This document shows, in pieces, positions 23,793-30,357 of a stretch of 45,992 nt of DNA. The number at the start of each line of letters is the position of its first letter. The first letter of the stretch is position 1. Location: assembly GCA_044222225.1 (NCBI GenBank), contig JBGANR010000031.1, positions 1-45,992 of the forward strand, read 5' to 3'. A program made the position numbers and the translations under genes. The stretch comes from JBGANR01 sp044222225. GTDB taxonomy: Bacteria; Actinomycetota; Actinomycetes; Mycobacteriales; Mycobacteriaceae. The notes below the pieces were generated by a model. That model was not told the origin of the DNA and ran no database searches. It saw nothing but the letters and a program-made list of their open reading frames with translations.

Positions 23793-23812
23793 TCCCCGGT
23801 CCGGCGTAACGA

Positions 23813-23855
23813 CCTGGCCGAGCCCCTGCGTCCGCGGACGCAGGGCTCGGCCAGG
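23813..23855 (+). terminator. Strong hairpin after the isomerase-Gfo operon
   Basis: A long inverted repeat (CCTGGCCGAGCCC on the left, GGGCTCGGCCAGG on the right) with CTGCGTCC/GGACGCAG continuing the stem and one bulged C, followed by TTGTTT. This is a convincing intrinsic terminator 20 bases after the stop. Confidence 0.88.
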
Positions 23856-24090
23856 TTGTTTGCGCCGAGGGAGGCTTTGATCGGTGCACGCGGACGCACT
23901 CCGCACATACTTCGCGGCGATGGGCGCATTTTGGCATTGCCATTTCGGCAAGGCTCATTCGCTTCGGGATCATTCATCTCGCGAATCCGCGAGCCGCGGC
24001 CCCTGAGAATCACTGCTCGACCGGTTCGGATTGCGTTGCATCACGCGGACGCAAAGGCCACACGCCGCATACATTATGAATGCCGGGTGG
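23856..24090. other. Non-coding gap, no recognised feature
   Basis: About 235 bases between the terminator and the small membrane-protein gene. It looks less GC-rich than its surroundings (for example GCGCATTTTGGCATTGCC). Open frames here lack codon bias and family likeness. A small palindrome TGGCATTGCCA lies at 23932-23942. It may be the scar of an older insertion; nothing is assigned. Confidence 0.4.
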
Positions 24091-24270
24091 TCAGCGACGG
24101 CTGCGCAGGATTATCGCCAGATTGACGACGCCGCCGATGATGCCGACAACGATGAAGCACCAGCCGAAGTTCCGGCCGTTGACGCCCTCGCCGGAGATCA
24201 TGTACCAACCGCTCACGACGAGTAGGACACACAGGACGAGTGCCGCCGCGGGGTGATTTCGCTGACGCAT
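24091..24270 (-). CDS. Small two-helix membrane protein
   Basis: A 59-residue protein from ATG at 24270 to TGA at 24091. It reads MRQRNHPAAALVLCVLLVVS, a short loop with SGEGVNGRNFGW, then CFIVVGIIGGVVNLAIIL and a basic end RSRR. Two membrane segments and a positive C-terminus are clear. Coding is supported by the start, frame, hydrophobic pattern and its place right after a transporter gene on the same strand. I do not recognise the family; it could be a companion of the permease. A hairpin separates it from that gene, so expression may be lower. Confidence 0.65.
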   Translation of the reverse strand: MRQRNHPAAALVLCVLLVVSGWYMISGEGVNGRNFGWCFIVVGIIGGVVNLAIILRSRR

Positions 24271-24317
24271 GAATCTCTACTCCAGAGGTTCTGTTTCTCA
24301 ATGGTCCGACCAGGCCG

Positions 24318-24351
24318 CACTGCGGGCGGGCGAAATCGCCCGCCCGCAGTG
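24318..24351 (-). terminator. Hairpin after the MHS permease gene
   Basis: Perfect 15-bp stem (CACTGCGGGCGGGCG and its complement) with a 4-base loop. It lies 30 bases downstream of the permease stop, before the small membrane-protein gene. It may terminate most transcripts or stabilise the 3' end. Confidence 0.8.
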
Positions 24352-24381
24352 TTTGCCGCAGAGCTGCCGGATCGATACCGG

Positions 24382-25782
24382 TCAGGATGCCTTCGCCGCA
24401 GCGATGGAGGCGGCGCGCAGCCGGTTGTACTCGTCCTCCGGGACCGGCTGGGCACCCGGTACGCCCAGGTCCTCTGAGCGGATCCGGAACGTCTCCGGCG
24501 AGAAGTACGCGCCGGCACAGGCTACGAGGCACAGCCCGAAGGTGATCGAGCCGACGATCAAGACCACGTGTTGCGATCCCGGAGGGGCGACGAGGGGGAA
24601 GACCACGCTCATCAAGGAGGCGACCACGGTGCCCATGTTCTGGCCGAGCGCCATGCCGGAAACCCGGGTGTGGGCGGGGAACAGCTCGGGGAAGTAGGCC
24701 GGGAAGGTCGCGTTGTAGCCCTGGTAGACACAGCCCCACATCACCAGAGAGAAGACGATGGCGATGGTGACGTTGTGCTGGCTGATCGCCCAGAGGTATC
24801 CGTAGGACATCAGGCCGGCCAGGGCGGTGGGCCACAAGAGCATCGGGCGTCGGCCGAACCGGTCGGATAGATTTCCGACAATCGGGATGAAGATCACCGC
24901 GAGGACGTTGCCCAGGAGTGGGATCCAGAGATACACGTCGGCGTCGAATCCGACGCCGTACGCCTTGTTCGTGGCGTAGGTGGCGCCGAAGATGGATGTC
25001 GTCGTCGCGATGATGGCCGTCAGCGCGATGCAGAACACCCGGATGATCGTGCCGGGGCTCTCCTTGAACGCGGTGATGATCGGCAACGCGGCCACCTCGC
25101 CGTGCTCCTGCTCCTCGGCGTTGGTGTGAGTTTCGTCGACGTTGCGGCGGATCATGTAGCCGGCCAAGACCACGAAAGCGCTGAGGGCGAACGGAATCCG
25201 CCACCCCCAGGACTGGAAGTCGTCCTCCGACAGGAAGTGGGCCAGCGGCAAGAAGATCGCTGCCGCGAGGAGCTGGCCGGCCTGGGTACCCTGCAGGGTG
25301 AAGCTACCGAAGTAGCCACGGCGACCGAACGGCGCGCTCTCCAGAATCATGGAACTCGCCCCGGCGATCTCGCCGGCCACCGCGAACCCTTGGACGAGGC
25401 GGAGCGTCATCAGCAACGCCGGAGCGGCGAGGCCGATCTGCTGGTAGGTCGGCAGGACGGCGACGAGCATCGTCGAGAAGCCGATCAGCAACATGCAGAG
25501 CACCAGCACGTTCTTACGTCCGTACTTGTCGCCCCAGGCGCCGAGGACCAAGGCGCCGATCGGCCGCGCGATGTAACCCACCGCGTAGGTGCCCAGGGCG
25601 CCGATGATGCCCATCCGGGGATCGGCCTTGTCGAACATGATCGTGGGGAAGATCAACGCCGCGGCCTGGGCGTAGATGAAGAAGTCGTAGTACTCGAGTG
25701 CGCTACCGATCCAGCCGCTGGCCGCCGCCTTCTTGGATTGGTCTTTGGTGCGTTTGTCTTGGGTCGTGTCAGCCATTGACAT
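24382..25782 (-). CDS. MFS transporter, metabolite:H+ symporter (MHS) type
   Basis: A 466-residue permease with 12 membrane segments. SALEYYDFFIYAQAAALIFP and GDKYGRKNVLVL are hallmarks of the MHS subfamily (relatives: ShiA, ProP, KgtP, citrate carriers), which imports organic acids and similar solutes with protons; the second half-motif NLSDRFGRRPML and the PAYFPELFPAHTRVSGMALG segment also fit. ATG 25782 or 25776 are both possible. A LacI-type operator lies after its -10 box, so it is the likely importer for the island's substrate. Being MHS-type, it suggests an acidic substrate such as a sugar acid or shikimate-like acid. Confidence 0.92.
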   Translation of the reverse strand: MSMADTTQDKRTKDQSKKAAASGWIGSALEYYDFFIYAQAAALIFPTIMFDKADPRMGIIGALGTYAVGYIARPIGALVLGAWGDKYGRKNVLVLCMLLIGFSTMLVAVLPTYQQIGLAAPALLMTLRLVQGFAVAGEIAGASSMILESAPFGRRGYFGSFTLQGTQAGQLLAAAIFLPLAHFLSEDDFQSWGWRIPFALSAFVVLAGYMIRRNVDETHTNAEEQEHGEVAALPIITAFKESPGTIIRVFCIALTAIIATTTSIFGATYATNKAYGVGFDADVYLWIPLLGNVLAVIFIPIVGNLSDRFGRRPMLLWPTALAGLMSYGYLWAISQHNVTIAIVFSLVMWGCVYQGYNATFPAYFPELFPAHTRVSGMALGQNMGTVVASLMSVVFPLVAPPGSQHVVLIVGSITFGLCLVACAGAYFSPETFRIRSEDLGVPGAQPVPEDEYNRLRAASIAAAKAS

Positions 25783-25868
25783 TTCTCTCTCGGACGGGGC
25801 CATTCTTGGCGGTGAATCGAGGCTCGATCTAGGCCAGCAGCCGTGTCGGTTGCGATCGCGACTCCTCA

Positions 25869-25913
25869 GTGAGATCGGTTGCAATCGTAGGGACGGTGGG
25901 CGGGTCCTGTCAA
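25869..25913 (-). promoter_or_regulatory. Promoter and LacI-type operator of the MHS permease
   Basis: On the minus strand: TTGACA (25913-25908), 18-base spacer, TACGAT (25889-25884), then operator TTGCAACCGATCTCAC (25884-25869), sharing the core CAACCGATCTCA. A half-similar GCAACCGA lies further down at about 25845-25853 and may be a second weak site. The whole region resembles the eda/isomerase divergent promoter at 21743-21891, so it arose by duplication. Confidence 0.8.
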
Positions 25914-25940
25914 TGGGAATGTGGAAAGTGCGTCGGTCAG

Positions 25941-26033
25941 ATGTTCACCAGGCTCGCGACACCGCGCATGATCGAAGACTCGGTTGCGGTCCTCATCGCC
26001 CGGCTGTCCGATGCCTACCTGAGCGTCGCGACG
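25941..26033 (+). pseudogene. 5' remnant of a second eda gene
   Basis: The frame from ATG 25941 reads MFTRLATPRMIEDSVAVLIA then RLSDA, clearly related to the eda start VFTKLETLRTIDESGAVLII-RLPDA. Similarity fades near 26033 and the catalytic Glu and Lys regions are absent. It keeps the same divergent position to the permease that eda has to the isomerase. It cannot encode an aldolase. Confidence 0.7.
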
Positions 26034-26046
26034 AGGGTATGGATCA

Positions 26047-26084
26047 ATCGTCGTGGGATGGTTCGACAGGTTCGGACACGCAGG
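26047..26084 (+). pseudogene. 3' remnant of azlC
   Basis: 38 bases match azlC at 16110-16147 with three differences (encoded IVVGWFD kept, then a changed end). It stands directly between the eda remnant and the CoA-transferase stop, as a scar of recombination involving an azlC-bearing segment. It is too short to be functional. Confidence 0.7.
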
Positions 26085-26093
26085 CCGCGTACG

Positions 26094-26279
26094 TCAGAAC
26101 CGACCCCAGTCCGGCTCGTCCCTCCCCCAGGGTCGGGCGAGCTCCGGATACTGCGACGGCCCGTCCCGGTAGATGATCGGCGGTGCGGCACAGGTGATCG
26201 CTCCGGCCTGCGTCGACCCACGCTGAACGGTCGGTTCACCCGGCGGGACGCCGGGCGCCGAGTCGGCGGCGCTGTTCAG
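26094..26279 (-). repeat. CoA-transferase 3'-end repeat, copy C (right border of the island, inside the gene)
   Basis: This is the native 3' end of the CoA-transferase gene and matches copy B (16567-16752) over 186 bp with only a few visible base differences, in direct orientation. Homology ends at CTGTTCAG on both; beyond it the two sequences are unrelated. Confidence 0.92.
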
Positions 26280-27470
26280 TAGTTCTTGAGCGATACGCGC
26301 CAACGCGATCTGCACGACCCAGCTCCCACCCTCGTGCCGCTGCCGAATGAGCGCTCGACAGACGCCCGCGGCAAGAAGATGACCGGCCGAATGGTCGAGG
26401 GCCTGCGCCGGCAGCGCTCCGGGCGTCGTGCCGTCGGCGCTCTGCCGCATCGCGATGCCCGACACCGCCTGAACGATGCTGTCGAATCCCCGGCGACCTG
26501 CCCACGGTCCCTCGGTCCCCCACGCACTCACCGACGCCAGAACCAGGCCGGGGTTCGTGCGCGCAAGGGTGTCCGCATCGATGCCGAATGCGGCGAGCGC
26601 CGAAGGCCGGTAGCCGGTGACGACGACGTCGGCCGAAGCGACGAGATCGGCGAAGATCCTGCGATCCCGGGTCACCGACAGGTCGAGCCTCGTCGAGCGT
26701 TTGCCGGCTCCGGTGTCCAGGTGCTGCCACTCCACCTCCGGGAGGCGGGGCGAGTCGACCCGAAGGACGTCGGCTCCGGCGAAGGCGAGGTCTCGGGTCG
26801 CGACGGGCCCGGCGATCACGCGGGTCAGGTCGAGGATCCTGATCCCCGCCAACGGACGCGGGCCGTCGTCCGCCCATCGACGGGCCGGCGACTCGCTCGA
26901 CGATCGAAGGGAGATGAGCGGTTGCTCCGCCAGTGCGCGCGCTTGCGGATGGTCCTTCCATTCGGATTCGCCGCGGACGGCACCCACGATCGCGCCGACG
27001 CTCGCCGCTTCCGCCTCCAGATCCAGAGCCGCTCGCGACGCGATCGCCGAAGCCACGGCCGCCTTGTCGGCGTCCGGCCCCAGGCCGAGCATCGCGGCGA
27101 GCCGTTCGGCGTGGTGCGGATAGTTACCGTGGGTGCGGACCCAACCGTCCGACGCCCGCCAGAAGCCGGACAACGGCGCCCACACCGTCGGAGCCGTTCC
27201 GTCGATCGTCAGATGACGCTCGCTTTGCGACGCTGTACGAATTCGCGCACCGTCGAGCCTGACGTCGCCGATGTCGCCTGCCTGCCGCCGCGCCGCCTGG
27301 ACTTCCTGAACGGCGAGGGTGGTCAGCGCGACGCCGTCCGCCAACAGGCCGGACACGTCCACCGACGCCCCGAGCCCGACCGGCGGTTCCGGGTCGCCGA
27401 CACGGTCGAGAGCATCCGCGCTCCCGCCCAGCTCCGCCCAGGCTCGGCGTCCGATCGATGTGATGGTCAT
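26094..27470 (-). CDS. CoA-transferase family III (CaiB/BaiF) protein
   Basis: A 458-residue CoA-transferase that would move CoA between carboxylic acids. The C-terminal-half motif ILDLTRVIAGPVATRDLAFAG is the usual family III opening, here at about residue 210, with ADVLRVDSP, VVVTGYRPSALAAFGID, SAWGTEGPWAGRRGFDSIVQ and QALDHSAGHLLAAGV following. The first 200 residues resemble the second domain (WVRTHGNYPHHAERL), so the domain order is of the permuted/long type seen in actinobacteria. ATG overlaps the HxlR stop. The substrate is unknown. Its last 186 bases are repeated elsewhere. Confidence 0.88.
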   Translation of the reverse strand: MTITSIGRRAWAELGGSADALDRVGDPEPPVGLGASVDVSGLLADGVALTTLAVQEVQAARRQAGDIGDVRLDGARIRTASQSERHLTIDGTAPTVWAPLSGFWRASDGWVRTHGNYPHHAERLAAMLGLGPDADKAAVASAIASRAALDLEAEAASVGAIVGAVRGESEWKDHPQARALAEQPLISLRSSSESPARRWADDGPRPLAGIRILDLTRVIAGPVATRDLAFAGADVLRVDSPRLPEVEWQHLDTGAGKRSTRLDLSVTRDRRIFADLVASADVVVTGYRPSALAAFGIDADTLARTNPGLVLASVSAWGTEGPWAGRRGFDSIVQAVSGIAMRQSADGTTPGALPAQALDHSAGHLLAAGVCRALIRQRHEGGSWVVQIALARIAQELLNSAADSAPGVPPGEPTVQRGSTQAGAITCAAPPIIYRDGPSQYPELARPWGRDEPDWGRF

Positions 27471-27991
27471 CGTGTGGTGCTCCTCGAGGTCGACGTACCG
27501 GGTTCGCCGGACGACATCGTGTCGTCGGGCAGGATTCCACCGTCGGGGGCACCGGGGCCGTGTCGCAGGTGGATGTCTTTCGCGCGCAACGGCTCCCCGC
27601 AGTCGTCACAGCACAGTTGTGCCCGCGTCACGTGCCCGCATCGCGTGTGGACGGCCTCGACGGGCGCACCCGCGGGCGCCAGCCACTTGTCCCCCCACTG
27701 GCGGAGGACCATCAAGACCTGCCAGAGCTCTCGGCCCTGGGGAGTGAGCAGGTACTCGTACCGCGGCGGCCGGTCCTGGTATTGCACCTGTTCGAGCACA
27801 CCTCGTTCGACGAGGGCGTCGAGTCGTTGGCTCAGTACGTTGCGCGCGATCCCGAGGCGATTCTGGAACTGCTCGAACCGGCTGATCCCCATCATGGCGT
27901 CCCGGATGATCAGCGGCGTCCACCATTCGCCGATCACCTCGAGGCTCTGAGCTATCGAGCAGTTCATGTCGGCGAAAGTGGCGCGGCGCAT
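27467..27991 (-). CDS. HxlR family transcriptional regulator
   Basis: A 174-residue winged-helix regulator. CSIAQSLEVIGEWWTPLIIR is the HxlR start with its conserved Cys, followed by FEQFQNRLGIARNVLSQRLD and YEYLLTPQGRELWQVL (wing). The C-terminal part has a CGHVTRAQLCCDDCGEPL cluster of four cysteines, a likely zinc-ribbon. ATG 27991 was chosen because a TATGGT box lies six bases upstream. It is coupled to the CoA-transferase and divergent from the thioesterase operon, which it probably regulates. Confidence 0.9.
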   Translation of the reverse strand: MRRATFADMNCSIAQSLEVIGEWWTPLIIRDAMMGISRFEQFQNRLGIARNVLSQRLDALVERGVLEQVQYQDRPPRYEYLLTPQGRELWQVLMVLRQWGDKWLAPAGAPVEAVHTRCGHVTRAQLCCDDCGEPLRAKDIHLRHGPGAPDGGILPDDTMSSGEPGTSTSRSTTR

Positions 27992-27997
27992 GCCATC

Positions 27998-28050
27998 ACC
28001 ATAGCGGGTTGCATGACGAAACGCAGCAGGTCTACCGTCCATTGCATGAC
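27998..28050. promoter_or_regulatory. Divergent leaderless promoters with TTGCATGAC direct repeat
   Basis: On the minus strand TATGGT (28003-27998) lies six bases before the HxlR ATG. On the plus strand TACCGT (28033-28038) lies seven bases before the thioesterase ATG. TTGCATGAC occurs twice in the same direction (28009-28017 and 28042-28050), 33 bases apart, close to three helical turns, and may be the HxlR operator. Confidence 0.5.
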
Positions 28051-28948
28051 ACAACTAACCATGCCGCGGGGAGCAACGGCCCCAACGTCGAGCGGTGTGA
28101 CGTTGGCCGGGCTGCTGGACGGCGAACACCCTGAGCCCGAACAGCTCACCAGGTTCCACGGATTCGGCGGCCTTCACGGCGGCGTCGTGGCAGCCCTGTT
28201 GTTGGGGCGGATGGAACAGGAAGTCGACCCGGATCACCTGCCGCTGGAGGTGACGATTCACTTCGGCTCGCCGACCCGGGCGCTGCCGGACGTCGAGACC
28301 GCGGTGCTCAGAGCGGGTCGGCACAGCTCACTGGCACGAGCCGACGCCTCGGTCCAGGGCGCACCCGTCGCCACGGCCACCGCGATGTTCGCGCGGCCAC
28401 GCACCGGACGACTCGATCCGGCCTTCGCACCCGATCCGCCGCGCGGCATCACGCCTCTCGCCGACGCACGCCCCATCGCCATCCCGCCCGAGTTCGTGCC
28501 GATCACGAGCGTGATGGAGATCCGCGCCGCAACCGCGGACCTGCCCTACTCAGGCGGCCGACGGCCCGAGCTGTGCGGGTGGGTCCGGCTCACCGAAGAC
28601 GTGCCGAGCCCCTTCCAGCGCCTGCTGATTCTGGCCGACGCACTCGCCCCGTCCTATGCGACCGTGCTCCGCGCCCCTGTCCCCGTCCCGACCGCACGAT
28701 TGACCGTGAAGTTCGCGCCCCGTGCCGCCGCGACCGATTCCGGCTGGGTGGTCGTCGAGGCCAGAACCACCGAAGCCGCAGCCGACGGCTGGATGAGCGA
28801 GTCCATCGACATCTGGGACGCCGCCGGGCGGCACCTCGCCTCCGCCTCGCAACTCCGGACCATCGCGTCCTCACCCGCTTCCATTCCGGCAGACACCGAC
28901 GGGCATCGGCACGAACTCGACGCGGACCACCAGAAGGAGACCTCGTGA
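28046..28948 (+). CDS. Acyl-CoA thioesterase-like (TesB type, double hotdog) protein
   Basis: A 300-residue protein with two hotdog halves: GFGGLHGGVVAALLLGRME near residue 40 (first helix of the hotdog), LEVTIHFGSPTRALPDVET, and the second half with SPFQRLLILADALAPSYATV and MSESIDIWDAAGRHLASASQ ending in a strand. Size fits actinobacterial 'thioesterase family' proteins that hydrolyse acyl-CoAs. Start supported by the TACCGT box. It is divergent from HxlR and coupled by GTGA to a small ABM-like gene. Confidence 0.83.
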   Translation: MTQLTMPRGATAPTSSGVTLAGLLDGEHPEPEQLTRFHGFGGLHGGVVAALLLGRMEQEVDPDHLPLEVTIHFGSPTRALPDVETAVLRAGRHSSLARADASVQGAPVATATAMFARPRTGRLDPAFAPDPPRGITPLADARPIAIPPEFVPITSVMEIRAATADLPYSGGRRPELCGWVRLTEDVPSPFQRLLILADALAPSYATVLRAPVPVPTARLTVKFAPRAAATDSGWVVVEARTTEAAADGWMSESIDIWDAAGRHLASASQLRTIASSPASIPADTDGHRHELDADHQKETS

Positions 28949-29226
28949 CCGGCCGCGTGGTGGTCATCCACAAGGTGGCCGACTACACCCGCTGGAAAAG
29001 TGCGTTCGACGCGGCCGCGGATCTCCGCACGGCCGCAGGCGAGATCGACTTCGAGGTGCTGCGGGCGGACCACGATCCCGACCTGGTCATCCACCTCGCC
29101 ACCTGGTCGTCGCTCACCGACGCACGGGCCTTCTTCGAATCCGACGAGGTCGAGGCGATCCGACGCGACGCCGGCGTCGAATCGCCCACCTTCCACTACC
29201 TCACGATCGACGACGCAGGAAGGTGA
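28945..29226 (+). CDS. Small ABM/dimeric alpha-beta barrel-like protein
   Basis: A 93-residue protein from GTG at 28945, overlapping the thioesterase stop. VVVIHKVADYTRWKSAFDAA, then LVIHLATWSSLTDARAFFES, and FHYLTIDD follow the beta-alpha-beta-beta pattern of the dimeric alpha+beta barrel (antibiotic biosynthesis monooxygenase-like) fold. Such proteins act as cofactor-free oxygenases or as accessory proteins. Its likely partner is the thioesterase before it. No specific role can be given. Confidence 0.75.
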   Translation: MTGRVVVIHKVADYTRWKSAFDAAADLRTAAGEIDFEVLRADHDPDLVIHLATWSSLTDARAFFESDEVEAIRRDAGVESPTFHYLTIDDAGR

Positions 29227-29235
29227 ACCATCGGG

Positions 29236-29253
29236 GTGTACCAGCGGTACACT
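29236..29253 (+). promoter_or_regulatory. TetR-type operator overlapping a -10 box
   Basis: Perfect 7-bp-armed palindrome GTGTACC-AGC-GGTACAC at 29236-29252, with the -10 box TACACT at 29248-29253 inside its right arm. A GTG start follows six bases later (29260), the leaderless pattern. The TetR gene two genes into the same transcript is the likely binder. Confidence 0.75.
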
Positions 29254-29259
29254 GTCCCG

Positions 29260-29736
29260 GTGCACCTGCTGATTCGAGTCGTCGGAACACTCGCCGTCCT
29301 GGGCCTGCTCAGCGCGCCACTCTTGGTGCCGCATTGGGAGAACAACCTGCTGAACGAGATCCACGCGGTGCCGTTCCCGGGGAACCTGCTTGTCGTGGCC
29401 GCCTTCTTCGGCCTGGTCGCGCTCTACTGCCGCACGCTGCAGACGACGATGCGCCGAGCCGGAGCGGAGCGGCCGGCATCGGTGTGGTGGATGTTCGCGA
29501 TCCCGGCCAACTTCGTCGAGGACTTCTTCATCGTGCGACGTGTGAGCCAAGCGCTGGACCGGCGACTCACCCGGTGGCCGAAGACGTCATGGTCGGCACT
29601 GGGTCATGGGTGGTGCGCCTTCCAGATCATGTCGCTGCTGCCGGGGACGGTCGGCGTCGTCACCGGCGCGGTGGCGATCGCGTTGTGGTCGACTCACTGG
29701 GTGCTGACGCTGTCGATCAACCGCGGACTCCGCTGA
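29260..29736 (+). CDS. Membrane protein of unknown function, upstream of tetR
   Basis: A 158-residue protein with about three to four membrane segments: LIRVVGTLAVLGLLSAPLLV, LLVVAAFFGLVALYC and FQIMSLLPGTVGVVTGAVAI, with a cytosolic loop FIVRRVSQALDRRLTRWP. GTG 29260 was preferred over GTG 29236, since the latter is inside the operator palindrome. It resembles actinobacterial hypothetical membrane proteins. It overlaps the tetR start by one base, so its level is probably under that regulator, and it may help in stress or efflux; this is inference. Confidence 0.72.
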   Translation: MHLLIRVVGTLAVLGLLSAPLLVPHWENNLLNEIHAVPFPGNLLVVAAFFGLVALYCRTLQTTMRRAGAERPASVWWMFAIPANFVEDFFIVRRVSQALDRRLTRWPKTSWSALGHGWCAFQIMSLLPGTVGVVTGAVAIALWSTHWVLTLSINRGLR

Positions 29737-30335
29737 TGCCGCTGCCCCGCTTCAGCCGGCTGCCCGACGCCACTCGAACCGAGATATTGCGCGTCGCCCG
29801 AACCGACTTCGCGCGCCACGGTTTCGACGGGGCGTCGTACAACAAGATCATCGGCGAGGCCGGCATCTCGAAGACCTCCGCCTACCACTACTTCGACGGC
29901 AAGGCCGACCTGTACGAGACCGTCATGCTGGACGTCGCCGAGCGCATCCGGACGGCCATGGGCGAGTGGACTCCGGCGGCGGGGGTTCCGGAGTTCTGGG
30001 ACGCCTTGGCCGCGGCGGGCCGGAACCTGCTCGCCCATCTCGCCGAACACACCGACGACCGTGCGCTCCTGGCGAGAAGATCCGGCAGCGACGAGCCGGA
30101 CCGGTGGATCACGGCGTTGGTCTCCGACGCCGTCCGGCTCGGCCTGATCGCCGAGGACGAACAGGAGGTGATGCGAACGCTGACCCCGGCGGTCGTCGAA
30201 GCACTCGACCGGTACGCCCTCGATCAGCCCGACCGCATCCCCGACGCCGTGCGCCGGCTGCCGCAGCTGCTCGCCCGACTCTGGGACGTCTCCCCTCCCT
30301 ACGCCGACCTGCGCGAGCCTGATACGGAGAGGTGA
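29736..30335 (+). CDS. TetR family transcriptional regulator
   Basis: A 199-residue regulator. The N-terminal HTH reads RTEILRVARTDFARHGFDGA then SYNKIIGEAGISKTSAYHYF and DGKADLYETVM, the classic TetR_N pattern. The ligand-binding part (from about residue 70) is diverse and not assigned to a named TetR_C family. It overlaps the preceding membrane-protein gene by one base (TGATG). The palindrome at 29236-29252 at the head of the operon is its likely autoregulatory site. Confidence 0.92.
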   Translation: MPLPRFSRLPDATRTEILRVARTDFARHGFDGASYNKIIGEAGISKTSAYHYFDGKADLYETVMLDVAERIRTAMGEWTPAAGVPEFWDALAAAGRNLLAHLAEHTDDRALLARRSGSDEPDRWITALVSDAVRLGLIAEDEQEVMRTLTPAVVEALDRYALDQPDRIPDAVRRLPQLLARLWDVSPPYADLREPDTER

Positions 30336-30357
30336 TTCGTCACCGGCGTCCAGCGGC

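Noticed and set aside
17062..25782. Quinate/shikimate catabolism as the function of the island
   Set aside because: A shikimate-dehydrogenase-like enzyme, TIM-barrel isomerase/dehydratase-like protein, VOC protein and MHS permease would fit, but no dehydroquinase is present and the KDPG aldolase and kinase do not belong to that pathway. It is kept only as an alternative.
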